From NCBI GenBank assembly GCA_913056365.1, contig CAJXLT010000001.1:806001-870000 (forward strand): a stretch of 64,000 nucleotides of DNA, in the 5' to 3' direction. The notes below the pieces were generated by a model that worked only from the letters and a program-made list of their open reading frames with translations, was not told where the DNA came from and ran no database searches. Shown piece after piece: positions 55,467 through 63,558 of this stretch (the stretch's first letter is position 1; the number at the start of each line of letters is the position of its first letter). The position numbers were made by a program, and so were the translations under genes. This DNA is from an uncultured Paenibacillaceae bacterium (GTDB lineage: Bacteria > Bacillota > Bacilli > Paenibacillales > K13).

Positions 55467-55934
55467 GTGGAAACAAGAAGCAGATTAGAGGAATTGAAAC
55501 AAAAGACCAAAGTGAAAAACACACGCCAAGAACTGATTCATAAATTCAACCAGATTGGCCTATCCATATCTCTCAGTTCGTTTCTGGATGTTCACTACAG
55601 CCAAGAACTGGCGGGTAGAATTTATCACAAACTGGACGAGATCGAGAGTTCTGAACAAATACCGGGTTTCGAGATGGTGTTTCAAAAACTACTAGAGATG
55701 CAGAGTTTGTATAGCAATAAGAATGAAAGCATAGTGGCTCTATATCCTTATGAAAGTATGAATGCAGGTGCTATCAGCCTAAAGCTTTCGGAATTTTGGG
55801 ATCACCTAGAAAAGATATTGGAGATCATCTACTTCAACACAGGTAACAATCATCTTTTAATTGTTGACCAGGCATTGGAATTCGGCATTTGTGCTATTGC
55901 TTACGAGGATTACTTTACAATAACAAACTGGTAG
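55467..55934 (+). CDS. Candidate immunity protein for the RHS toxin
   Basis: A 155-residue soluble protein without signal peptide, starting METRSRLEELKQ at GTG 55467; a GTG at 55458 in the same frame is closer to the toxin stop. It follows the toxin gene by about ten bases, the place where immunity genes of polymorphic toxins lie. It is mainly helical with an acidic surface pattern (YPYESMNAGAISLKLSEFWD). I do not recognise its family. The immunity role is inferred from position and size. A hairpin follows its stop. Confidence 0.75.
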   Translation: METRSRLEELKQKTKVKNTRQELIHKFNQIGLSISLSSFLDVHYSQELAGRIYHKLDEIESSEQIPGFEMVFQKLLEMQSLYSNKNESIVALYPYESMNAGAISLKLSEFWDHLEKILEIIYFNTGNNHLLIVDQALEFGICAIAYEDYFTITNW

Positions 55935-55941
55935 TACAGAG

Positions 55942-55980
55942 TACCCACAATACGCTTCAATTCCGTATTGTGGGTATCTT
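55942..55980 (+). terminator. Hairpin terminator after the first immunity gene
   Basis: TACCCACAATACG pairs perfectly with CGTATTGTGGGTA (13 bases) around a 9-base loop, followed by TCTTTATAT. The T-run is imperfect. Confidence 0.6.
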
Positions 55981-56104
55981 TATATCCTTTCCTTCCCAGC
56001 ACAACCCCAGAAGCCCGTCCCCCCCCCCTTTTTTTTCTTCTCTGGTCTACTCAAGATGCTTTCTTTCTTAGGTCAATCCCACTCCACACTTCGCGGGGCA
56101 AGTA
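55981..56104. other. Spacer with a C-run followed by a T-run
   Basis: A run of about ten C residues and about eight T residues lies at about 56019-56037. It is in non-coding sequence. No gene is supported here. Confidence 0.6.
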
Positions 56105-56430
56105 CCCCCTAATGATCTAACTGTGCGCCTTCTGCAAGGACAGGGATCATTCTTAAGTTTTTTGACATTGTAAGCCGCTGCGCTTCGCGACCATGCGAAC
56201 CAATGCAATAAAAACTTGACACCTCGCGGGCAACCTTCCGAAATGACCCAAACTCATGCCTACGGCGAGTACACGGATCATTCTGATGATTTGGGTGTGG
56301 AAAGCGGCTCCGCTTTGCGACCGAGCGACCTCACGCCCTTTGATCTGCTTAGATGTCCAACCAACTTACCTTGATTCGTGCCACCGGCAGGCCATGAATT
56401 AGAACTTCCTCCTCCCCTATTTTGAACCCC
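56105..56430. repeat. Non-coding element, copy A, behind the first immunity gene
   Basis: This copy shares long stretches with copy B at 58241-58659. Matches include CCTCGCGGGCAAC, AAACTCATGCC, ACGGATCATT, GAAAGCGGCTCCGCTTTGCG and GAGCGAC, in the same order. It contains a short hairpin (AAAGCGG / CCGCTTT). Two half-units inside the element also resemble each other. No reading frame is conserved between copies, so it is likely an RNA gene, a recombination site or a small mobile element. Confidence 0.75.
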
Positions 56431-56886
56431 TGTGAGTATGCCTAAGAAGTCATATTCCGTCTAATAAATAAACGCATTTACCACAAGTTGACGTCCTGCT
56501 AGAGCGGCTCGTTGTCTTCAAGTTTCTACTCACTGGGGAAAACATACGCTATCGAACAACCAAATGAGTCGGTAATAGATAATACATTTATTCACGAATA
56601 ATCCTTTGCTTTTTCGAATCATAGGCAAAGCAAGTTTTGAACTGTCCCTCCAATTCTTCAAGGGTCTACTTATAGAGGGCTTTATAATCAGAGATATCCA
56701 GCAATCGTTTATGGGTTTTCAAATATCGATTTTATTTGAGGTATTTCCCTAACCATAATGATATAATTATCTAGTGTGTGTCTTGTTAAAATATGAAATT
56801 AAAACATTTCATTCTTTGGTTCCTAAATACTGTATAAATCCTTTTGAGTAATAATATTTTTTAGGTGAGATAGTTATGAAGGTGAG
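56431..56886. other. Non-coding AT-rich stretch
   Basis: About 450 AT-rich bases between repeat copy A and the decayed RHS tip. No open frame with a ribosome site, RNA motif or repeat that I can support is seen. Confidence 0.5.
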
Positions 56887-57544
56887 ATGGAAAACCCACT
56901 ATCTTTGATCCTTTACACGTACGTTTATAACAACTCATTAATTTATGCCGACCCTACAGGTCATTGGTGTACTTCTGCTGACGGCATGTGGTCGCATCCG
57001 GGCGGCTGTAAGGCGGTGCAGGGGGTAGAGAGGTATTTGGGGATGTAGGTACTTCCTGATACATTGACGACAGCATTAGTATTAACTTCGGTAGAAATAT
57101 CATTGAGAACCAACAGGGATTTCGGATGCTCTCATTGGATGTACTTATGACAGCCAGTGTGCAGGCTTTGTAACTGGGGGAGTTACTAGCGCAGCCAATG
57201 GAGTCAAAGAAGGGGTTCAGGCTATTGGTATAGGCACTGCTCGGGTTTGGAATTGGAACAAAGAAATTGCGAGCGGCAAGTCGAAGCCTAATCCAGGTAT
57301 AGAATTCAATCCGTATGGTTTAAGGGTATAAACAGGAGTCGATCCCAATACACTTGTTCCAGCTAAAGACCTCAAGAATTTAACGAATATTCCTGGCGGG
57401 GCACAGAGAGTAACCAATGCCGCAAAGCATGGCGCTGATAAGCAAATTATTGTGGATAGAAACGGAAAAATCCTCGATGGCCATCATAGAGTATACGATG
57501 CGATCAGGAAAGGGCGAACCGTGGATATACAAATTGGATATTAA
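56887..57544 (+). pseudogene. Decayed RHS tip with a ParB-fold-like toxin end
   Basis: Translation starts with NPLSLILYTYVYNNSLIYAD and then PTGHW, which matches the RHS core end of the intact gene (NPLTLNLYTYVHNNPLIFID, then PSGH). After that the frame breaks: stops near 57046 and 57057, then a shift near 57123 into a frame reading DALIGCTYDSQCAGFVTGGV, a TAA near 57329, and finally a clean 71-codon end with VPAKDLKNLTNIPGGAQRV and DGHHRVYDAIRKGR. That end looks like a ParB/sulfiredoxin-fold nuclease toxin with its GHHR motif. It has no RHS shell or signal peptide, so it is a displaced toxin tip. The candidate immunity gene follows after about 15 bases. Confidence 0.85.
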
Positions 57545-57559
57545 TAATGGGTGGTTGCG

Positions 57560-58108
57560 ATGGAGAATAAAACACTTTCAAGTCTATTAAATGACTTGCA
57601 TAAAATCATTGTATTTGCACGTTATCTGGTCAGTAGCAACTATGAGAAGGATGCGGTAATCGAGATTCTACAAACCATCGAAGGAACACTAACTGGCGTT
57701 TCTAACAGGCAGGAGTATGAACGCGCCGCATTTATCGAACGGATTCTTGAAGAGGTTAGCGGTGATCAATCGGTAATGGAGCTCTTTTCCGACTCATTGC
57801 GAGATCCAGAATACAGCGAGATCACGGATAATGAATCAGAGATCATGAAATATCTTCCCGTTATAAATGAAGTGACGAAGGAAGCAAGAATGAATTACAA
57901 TAAGGGCAATGCCGAAAAATCGCATGATTTGCTTGATTGCATCCACAACCTTCCGGTGTTATTGCTTAACAAGAAACACTGGAAATCCAAAGTGTTTTGG
58001 AGAACGAGCATGAAGCATTACAGGGAGAAATGGCAGGATGACGATTTTTTGGTTCAAGAGGAACAGAGATTAGCTCCACAACCATTGTTCAAGAGATGGA
58101 TGAGCTAA
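57560..58108 (+). CDS. Candidate immunity protein of the displaced toxin tip
   Basis: A 182-residue helical, acidic, soluble protein starting MENKTLSSLLNDLHKIIVFA. ATG 57560 has GGGTGG at a suitable distance; GTG 57551 is an alternative. It is intact although the toxin before it is broken, which is common for orphan immunity genes. Position behind a ParB-like toxin end suggests it neutralises that toxin. I do not recognise the family. Confidence 0.75.
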   Translation: MENKTLSSLLNDLHKIIVFARYLVSSNYEKDAVIEILQTIEGTLTGVSNRQEYERAAFIERILEEVSGDQSVMELFSDSLRDPEYSEITDNESEIMKYLPVINEVTKEARMNYNKGNAEKSHDLLDCIHNLPVLLLNKKHWKSKVFWRTSMKHYREKWQDDDFLVQEEQRLAPQPLFKRWMS

Positions 58109-58125
58109 GACTAAGACGAAACGTC

Positions 58126-58163
58126 GCCACAAGCGAGCGTATGCTCCTTGTGGCTTTCTTTTG
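58126..58163 (+). terminator. Terminator after the second immunity gene
   Basis: GCCACAAG pairs with CTTGTGGC around a 13-base loop and is followed by TTTCTTTTGTT. Confidence 0.7.
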
Positions 58164-58240
58164 TTGCCGAACGCTGGACGGGAAATCTATCGCATAATAG
58201 CCGGTCTATTCATGCGCTTCTCGATATGAAGCGCTAATAC

Positions 58241-58659
58241 CTCCCGAATGATTGGTTTTATGCCTATGGCGAGGATACAGATCATTCGTAAGCTTTTGGC
58301 GTTGTAAGCCGCTGCGCTGCGCGATCGAGCGTACCAACGCCATGATACTGCCGCAGGCGGATAAGCCAATAACGCTGCCGTATTTGTCCGGCATCTTGCA
58401 TGTTTGACGCCTCGCGGGCAACCCTTCCAATGATCCAAACTCATGCCAAAGGCAAGAACACGGATCATTATGATGATCTTTGTTCTGGAAAGCGGCTCCG
58501 CTTTGCGACAGAGCGACTCCACGCCCTAAATCTTTACCGCCGTAGCTTGTCCGGCAGTCACTTGTTCTGGGTCTTGCTTCGCTGAACAACCAACAAACCT
58601 TACTTTCCGTGCCACAGGCACGCCCATGAATTTGAATTTCCCCCGCTTTGAATTCATCC
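58241..58659. repeat. Non-coding element, copy B, behind the second immunity gene
   Basis: This is the longer copy of the element also found at 56105-56430. It keeps the shared blocks in order (CCTCGCGGGCAAC, CATGCC, CGGATCATTATGATGAT, GAAAGCGGCTCCGCTTTGCG) and has a more complete first half-unit (ACAGATCATTCGTAAGC, then GTAAGCCGCTGCGC). It also has about 90 extra bases around 58330-58400. A long minus-strand open frame covers it but is not shared with copy A. Confidence 0.75.
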
Positions 58660-58686
58660 AAAAGTTGACAATTTCTACAAGAACAC

Positions 58687-58715
58687 TTGTGCGTATTCCT
58701 TTTAATTGTTAGAAT
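58687..58715 (+). promoter_or_regulatory. Promoter of the small peptide gene
   Basis: TTGTGC at 58687-58692 and TAGAAT at 58710-58715 are separated by 17 bases. The start codon is about 40 bases downstream. Confidence 0.45.
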
Positions 58716-58757
58716 ATATTTGTAATTCACTTTTTGCTAATAAGGGAGGTGAAATCT

Positions 58758-58907
58758 ATGGCAGTAAAACATATTCCAACTGATATTGTTCATAGTGGAA
58801 CTACAGGCGGAACAACTGGTTGTGGAACTAATACCAATGAACATTCTGATCATTGGGTAAATACTAGTTCTAGCATTACTTGCAATAAAAATGGTTGTAA
58901 AAATTAA
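58758..58907 (+). CDS. 49-residue Thr/Ser/Cys-rich peptide, possible RiPP or secreted effector precursor
   Basis: This short gene starts MAVKHIPTDIVHSGTTGG and ends SITCNKNGCKN. The AGGGAGGTGA ribosome site is very strong and well spaced. A promoter lies before it and a near-perfect terminator after it, so it is a single-gene transcript. The peptide has three Cys (residues 22, 42, 47) and many Thr/Ser in its second half, and a Gly-Gly near residue 17-18 that could be a leader cut site. This is the look of a lanthipeptide-like precursor. No modification enzyme or exporter is next to it, so the class is uncertain. Confidence 0.72.
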   Translation: MAVKHIPTDIVHSGTTGGTTGCGTNTNEHSDHWVNTSSSITCNKNGCKN

Positions 58908-58913
58908 TAATTC

Positions 58914-58962
58914 AAAACAAATAACCGTTCATCTATTAATTTAGAACGGTTATTTGTTTTAA
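58914..58962. terminator. Strong terminator after the small peptide gene
   Basis: AAAACAAATAACCGTTC pairs perfectly with GAACGGTTATTTGTTTT (17 bases) around a 13-base loop. The stem starts with A residues and ends with T residues. Confidence 0.85.
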
Positions 58963-59167
58963 ATAAATGTGTCCCCACTTTATAAACATCAATCCAGAGT
59001 AACTCATGAATTTTCTCAGAGTGATTTTTGGAGAAGAGAGATAATGAATTGAACTACATAACCCGGTGCCAAATTGAAGAATAACAAGGGGCATTATCCT
59101 TGAATTTTGATCGAGTCATCATCTTTTTTTCGTCTTGCTTTTAAGAAGGCTAAATGAGGAGGTTAAT

Positions 59168-60157
59168 TTGAATTTGATGAAGTCAATAGTTCAATTTGAA
59201 ATTTGTCAGAAAAGCCAAAATACTATTTCCGTAAACAATATTAATTACTATACGGATGTTTTCAGGTTACTACTCAATAGGAAAGTATTTCTGCTTGAAG
59301 ATTTATTAGCATTAGACCGACTGTCTGAATATGAAGAATCGTTTCATGAAATTTTACCGGGCATAGATCTCAGGATCATATGTGATAATAAAGTGAAAAA
59401 GTGGTATAAAATTCTTAAGAACTTAAATGCGTCAATTTCTCTTGAATTACGTGTAAGGAACAAAAGGGATCGGATTTCCATTCGATATGACGATATGTAT
59501 ATCAAGTTTGAATTTTCGAATTCTGAACACGAAAGAGAACGTTCTTTTGAAGGAACCAGCCCCACAAGAGCATCATATGTGAATGTTCAACAAATAAAAA
59601 AGTACCCCTCTCTTTTAACCGGGGACGCACGAAAATGTGCTGTATGGAGATGGTTTGGAAGCCATAAATTGATTGATGTTTGGGCGGACTACTCACCATT
59701 TACTGTCCGTGAAATGCTCACATTAACATCGGAACGTCAAGAGTTTTTGGAATTGTGTCGAAAATCCGAACACTGTGGATCATTATTAAGGAAATTTGAA
59801 ACCAATACCTATAAAGAAGATGTACCCGATTACGATCAAATACAGTTGGCCAATTGCAATGGAGAGCTCGAAGCAGAAGAAGGTAAGCATCGGACATGCA
59901 TTGTTAAAAGATTTAAGATACCAAAGGTGTATGCCTTGGTATATGATGTAATAGAAAAAGAGACAGGCAGAGTCGAAGATCCATTTACATTTGCGTCAAG
60001 GACAAATAAGCAAGCTGCACATGTGTTGCAGGAATACTACGAAAGCTTTTACCGTATAGGATTGAATAAGGAACAAATAACTTATGCTGTTGAAAATGGA
60101 CTTAGAGGAGCAGAACTATTCGACCATATCAATAAATGCCAAAAGTTCGAGGTGTGA
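59168..60157 (+). CDS. Unknown protein with a ParB-like GKHR motif
   Basis: A 329-residue soluble protein. The start is uncertain: GAGGAGGT precedes TTG 59168, TTG 59174 and ATG 59177. Residues about 225-255 read LANCNGELEAEEGKHRTCIV, then KRFKIPKVYALV, which resembles the ParB/sulfiredoxin-fold pattern with a GxHR motif that binds or hydrolyses nucleotides. The rest is unassigned, with a mixed helical and beta pattern and no membrane segment. It overlaps or abuts the FRG gene, so the two probably act together. The sequence is clearly AT-richer than the core genes. Confidence 0.7.
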   Translation: MNLMKSIVQFEICQKSQNTISVNNINYYTDVFRLLLNRKVFLLEDLLALDRLSEYEESFHEILPGIDLRIICDNKVKKWYKILKNLNASISLELRVRNKRDRISIRYDDMYIKFEFSNSEHERERSFEGTSPTRASYVNVQQIKKYPSLLTGDARKCAVWRWFGSHKLIDVWADYSPFTVREMLTLTSERQEFLELCRKSEHCGSLLRKFETNTYKEDVPDYDQIQLANCNGELEAEEGKHRTCIVKRFKIPKVYALVYDVIEKETGRVEDPFTFASRTNKQAAHVLQEYYESFYRIGLNKEQITYAVENGLRGAELFDHINKCQKFEV

Positions 60158-60162
60158 AAAAG

Positions 60163-61251
60163 TTGAAAAAAGAGCAGTTAGAAGCGAATATGCAAGTCAC
60201 TTCCTTGGCGGAATTTATATCAGCTATTTCCTTATACCCGTCAGATCGTTTTCTTTTTCGTGGTGAAAATGCTTATTATGCAGAACGAGTATCCGCTTCA
60301 TTCAGACCTTTTGATGGAAGCTGGCACAGTAAAAAGGACCACCCGTTTATTGAATTGTCAAAACGATTTTATGATGAAGTGGCACACAGGATTAGCGAGT
60401 TCGAACGAGCCCATTTCATTGCTTTTTCACAGCATCATGGAATTCCAACAAACTTATTGGATATTACATCATCGCCTTTAATAGCGTTATACTTTGCGTG
60501 TTTGGAAAATGAGAAAGGGGATAGAAACCAAAGAGATCAATACGGCTATGTCTACATCTTTGATGATGACTACGTGGATATTACTTCTATATTGGAAAAA
60601 TACCCGAATGAAAATGTGCTCGATTTACTGACGAGTGATAACTCAGAAATTCTGTCGATATGGACAAAATTGTTCGAGCAGTACCGTTCCAGACACTTAG
60701 CATCGTTCAATGCTTGTTTTGACCTATTAGTGGATAGTCTAAAACACTACTTTCAGCTTGATGAAGATGTATTGCTTGCATTGGACGACTGCGAAGATAC
60801 TTTTGGTTACGACCAGAAATACCTTAATATTATCTCTGCTTTCAACGGAAACCATGAACATATTATGCCTATTAATCTGTATGATGGAAATGCGGAAAGT
60901 TTTGCGTTCATGTGCTTACTCAGAACGTTTTTTATGAAGGCAAAAAACTATCAAGAACCAATTCATGGGGTGACTTTTTTGCCCAATTTGTATTATAAAC
61001 CCTTGCTAGTTTTTGAACGTGGGAGGAATCAGCACAGTAGTTTTATGTATCAGGCTTATCTATCATACACAGAACAAGTATATAATTATTATGTTCTAAT
61101 GAAACAACGAATTCACCATAAGATATGCATTCGTATTGAGAACAAGGATAAGATTTTAAGGGATTTAGACAATATTGGAATCAACCGAAAAACGATATTT
61201 AGTGATTTTGATAATATTGCCAACTATATATGCCTGCAATATAACCAGTAA
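60163..61251 (+). CDS. FRG domain-containing protein
   Basis: A 362-residue soluble protein. The FRG signature appears as RFLFRGENAYYAERVSASFR near residue 28, and the strongly conserved second half FSQHHGIPTNLLDITSSPLI near 90-110 is followed by ALYFA. The C-terminal 200 residues are unassigned. TTG 60163 has GAGGTG eight bases upstream; ATG 60136 and GTG 60154 in the same frame would overlap the previous gene. FRG proteins are widespread in phages and genomic islands, and their biochemical role is poorly known. Tight linkage with the preceding gene suggests a two-gene system. Confidence 0.82.
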   Translation: MKKEQLEANMQVTSLAEFISAISLYPSDRFLFRGENAYYAERVSASFRPFDGSWHSKKDHPFIELSKRFYDEVAHRISEFERAHFIAFSQHHGIPTNLLDITSSPLIALYFACLENEKGDRNQRDQYGYVYIFDDDYVDITSILEKYPNENVLDLLTSDNSEILSIWTKLFEQYRSRHLASFNACFDLLVDSLKHYFQLDEDVLLALDDCEDTFGYDQKYLNIISAFNGNHEHIMPINLYDGNAESFAFMCLLRTFFMKAKNYQEPIHGVTFLPNLYYKPLLVFERGRNQHSSFMYQAYLSYTEQVYNYYVLMKQRIHHKICIRIENKDKILRDLDNIGINRKTIFSDFDNIANYICLQYNQ

Positions 61252-61447
61252 CCGCTATTAGAAACTTGGTTTTTGTTCGCTATTACAGGCTATATATCAA
61301 TAATCTGGACTAAAGTTGTTTTACATGGCTAAGAGCCATATTCAGAAATTGATGATGAAATCCTTTGATCTGAAAAGAATATGAAATCTCTTTTTATTGA
61401 ATTTGGGATAGAATAACAAATATCCTTTTTACGATTAAAATGTGTGA
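61252..61447. other. Non-coding AT-rich spacer
   Basis: About 200 AT-rich bases after the FRG gene. No terminator with a good T-run, gene or repeat could be supported. Confidence 0.5.
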
Positions 61448-61706
61448 CCTTTAGATTCCGCTTCGAGATCACTCAATACTGGCAAGAGCGCTACGTACGA
61501 TGTACTTGGTAGGCTTGTATCTGTGAGATCCGCTTGACAAGCGGACATCATACAAGTATAGCTTGGCTAACCAATTAACGGGAATTAAATATCCAGATCA
61601 GAACAAATTGATGAAGGAGTATGATCAGATAGGCCAATTAATTCGCAGGGTTGACCCATCTGGTGCTGTAGATACGTACACATACAATATGAAGCGTAGA
61701 GAATGA
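61448..61706 (+). pseudogene. Fragment of RHS/YD repeats at the right end of the island
   Basis: The translation reads TGKSATYDVLGRLVSVRSA then a stop, and after a frame change YSLANQLTGIKYPDQNKLMK, EYDQIGQLIRRVDPSGAVDT and YTYN, ending at a TGA near 61704. These are RHS YD repeats like those of the intact gene at 49680-55457. There is no start or ribosome site. It is a leftover of a second RHS gene and marks the border with the core genes. Confidence 0.85.
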
Positions 61707-61734
61707 TAAGCAAGACAGCTAGGAGAGAATCGAG

Positions 61735-62616
61735 ATGAATGTACAGAAGTTTTGCCAGCATCCGGCAGGAATGCTCGTGACAGCGATGGTTGCAACGTTG
61801 TTATGGGGGAGTGCCTTTCCTGTCATTAAGCTTAGTTATTCAGCCTTGGCGATTGCACCGGATGAGATCTATGAGCAGATCGTATTTGCCGGTTACCGCT
61901 TCCTATTGGCTGGTGTCATGATCTATATGATGATGATCGTTACTGGACGAAGTCTTAGGCTGAAATCAGGAACAATCGGAACCGTTATCCTCATCGGATT
62001 CGTCCTGACATTCCTGCAATACATAGCGTTCTATATCGGTCTGAGCCGAAGCTTCGGCTTCATGGGAGCCATCATTAGCGGGATGATTTCGTTGTTCCAG
62101 CTATTGTTGGCTCAGTTCTGGTTTCGCAACGACCGGCTGAACTGGCGCAGCGGAATCGGACTGCTGCTTGGATTCAGCGGATTGTTCGTATTGTTCGCAG
62201 ATCGACAGAGCGGGATTTCATTCGGATGGGGAGAAGCGTTGCTAATCGGGTCTGCACTGTTCTGCGCGATTGGCAACCTTCTGTCTAAGTCTGCGGCAAA
62301 GCAGCTGACAGTGTTCGCCATGAACAGTCATCAGATGGTAATCGGACTGTTCCCGCTTGACTTCCAATGGAAGTCACTGTTGTATCTAGTGCTGCTCGCG
62401 TTCGTATCCGCTGCCTCGTTCATCCTGTGGCACACCTTGATGAAGTATAATGATGTCGGTCGCGTATCTATGTTCCTCTTCATGATTCCGTTGTTCGGCA
62501 GCGGCTGGTCCGCATTATTGTTGGATGAAGTGCTGCATGCTTCTGCCCTGGCAGCGCTTGTGCTGATCAGCTTCGGCATTATTCTCGCACATCGCAAGCG
62601 CAGTGCTGCTTCATAG
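61735..62616 (+). CDS. EamA/DMT family transporter
   Basis: A 293-residue membrane protein with about ten hydrophobic helices in two repeats, as in drug/metabolite transporters of the EamA type. The opening MVATLLWGSAFPVIKLSYS is the usual first helix, and ILWHTLMKYNDVGRVSMFLF is the matching second-half motif. The substrate is unknown. AGGAGAGAA precedes the ATG. Base composition returns to that of the core. Confidence 0.92.
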   Translation: MNVQKFCQHPAGMLVTAMVATLLWGSAFPVIKLSYSALAIAPDEIYEQIVFAGYRFLLAGVMIYMMMIVTGRSLRLKSGTIGTVILIGFVLTFLQYIAFYIGLSRSFGFMGAIISGMISLFQLLLAQFWFRNDRLNWRSGIGLLLGFSGLFVLFADRQSGISFGWGEALLIGSALFCAIGNLLSKSAAKQLTVFAMNSHQMVIGLFPLDFQWKSLLYLVLLAFVSAASFILWHTLMKYNDVGRVSMFLFMIPLFGSGWSALLLDEVLHASALAALVLISFGIILAHRKRSAAS

Positions 62617-62721
62617 GCAAGATAAGTTCAAGAGAACGGTTAAACTTAGTCGTGCTTGGGTTGTGTGCACAATGATACAGCACATATTATGATCGAGCGT
62701 CGCGGCAGCAGGCCAGCTTGA

Positions 62722-62928
62722 TTAATCAGGCCAGCCGTTCAAGATGACAGCGAAGATTACACAGGATATTATCGCAATCAAGACCGATATAATACCCGAT
62801 AAGCGGCGGCCTTGGAACAAACGAACGATACCGAAACTAGTAGAAGATAAAATAAGCATAATAAATAAGGCAGTTGTGATGAAAAATGGTGCTGAAACAT
62901 CCGTAATATCTGTTAAACCCAACTTCAT
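62722..62928 (-). CDS. Small membrane protein of unknown function
   Basis: A 68-residue protein with two hydrophobic segments (about 12-30 and 44-64) joined by a basic loop (RLFQGRRLSG). GAAAGGATGA lies directly before the ATG and supports a real gene. It is alone on the minus strand. No family is recognised. Confidence 0.65.
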   Translation of the reverse strand: MKLGLTDITDVSAPFFITTALFIMLILSSTSFGIVRLFQGRRLSGIISVLIAIISCVIFAVILNGWPD

Positions 62929-63107
62929 TCATCCTTTCGTTATGGCGGAATTTATAATTGCTGGTTCTATTGTAGCTTGTCCGCACAGGTTGGACAAGTT
63001 CAGCTCATGCGGACAGCCGAACATAAGCGCTTCGGTCGTTATTCGTTGACTTGACTACTCAGGTATAATGGAGGGAACACAACCTTGATCGCTTGGGAGG
63101 GATCGGT

Positions 63108-63503
63108 ATGCTATACGACTTCTTGAAAATCAAATCGATCGCCGGGGAGCTGAAGCTGTCGCATAAGAAGCGCGAGTTCGGCATTACCGTCTCGACAGAG
63201 GAATTGATTGTGCAGAAGCCGCATGTCAATTATCATGTCCGCCTTGCCGATATTACGCAGATCGTACCGTATCGTCCGGAGAAAGGTCTCAATCCGTTCC
63301 GTCAGATGCGCAAGGACTTAGATGGACGAGCTGTGACAGCTGTACATGAGGGCGGTGATCATTATATCTTTCACGTATCCAGCGCAGTCATGCATAACCG
63401 AAGCGGGAACTTCGATCTGGGAGCATGCCGTATGATTATACCGGTGAAGCCGGATGTGTTGAAGGAGATCGGAAAGTACGGGGGTCTGCTTGTCATTGCA
63501 TAA
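63108..63503 (+). CDS. Conserved protein of unknown function
   Basis: A 131-residue soluble protein starting MLYDFLKIKSIAGELKLSHK. It has a beta-rich pattern resembling a small PH-like or barrel domain (EFGITVSTEELIVQ, then YHVRLADITQIVPYRP). ATG 63108 follows TTGGGAGGG. A TATAAT box at 63064-63069 is a likely -10. No family is recognised with confidence. Confidence 0.7.
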   Translation: MLYDFLKIKSIAGELKLSHKKREFGITVSTEELIVQKPHVNYHVRLADITQIVPYRPEKGLNPFRQMRKDLDGRAVTAVHEGGDHYIFHVSSAVMHNRSGNFDLGACRMIIPVKPDVLKEIGKYGGLLVIA

Positions 63504-63558
63504 GCAGGCCCCCTGTGTGTGAATAGAGTAGCTAGTGAGTATGCGAACACGGTTGGGC

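Noticed and set aside
58206-58730. A 174-codon minus-strand open frame over repeat copy B
   Set aside because: The frame is not kept in copy A, it lacks a good ribosome site, and its composition is that of the hairpin-rich repeat. It is more likely chance openness.
62744-63049. A 101-codon plus-strand open frame
   Set aside because: It is antisense to the small membrane protein, which has the better ribosome site and a clear two-helix pattern.
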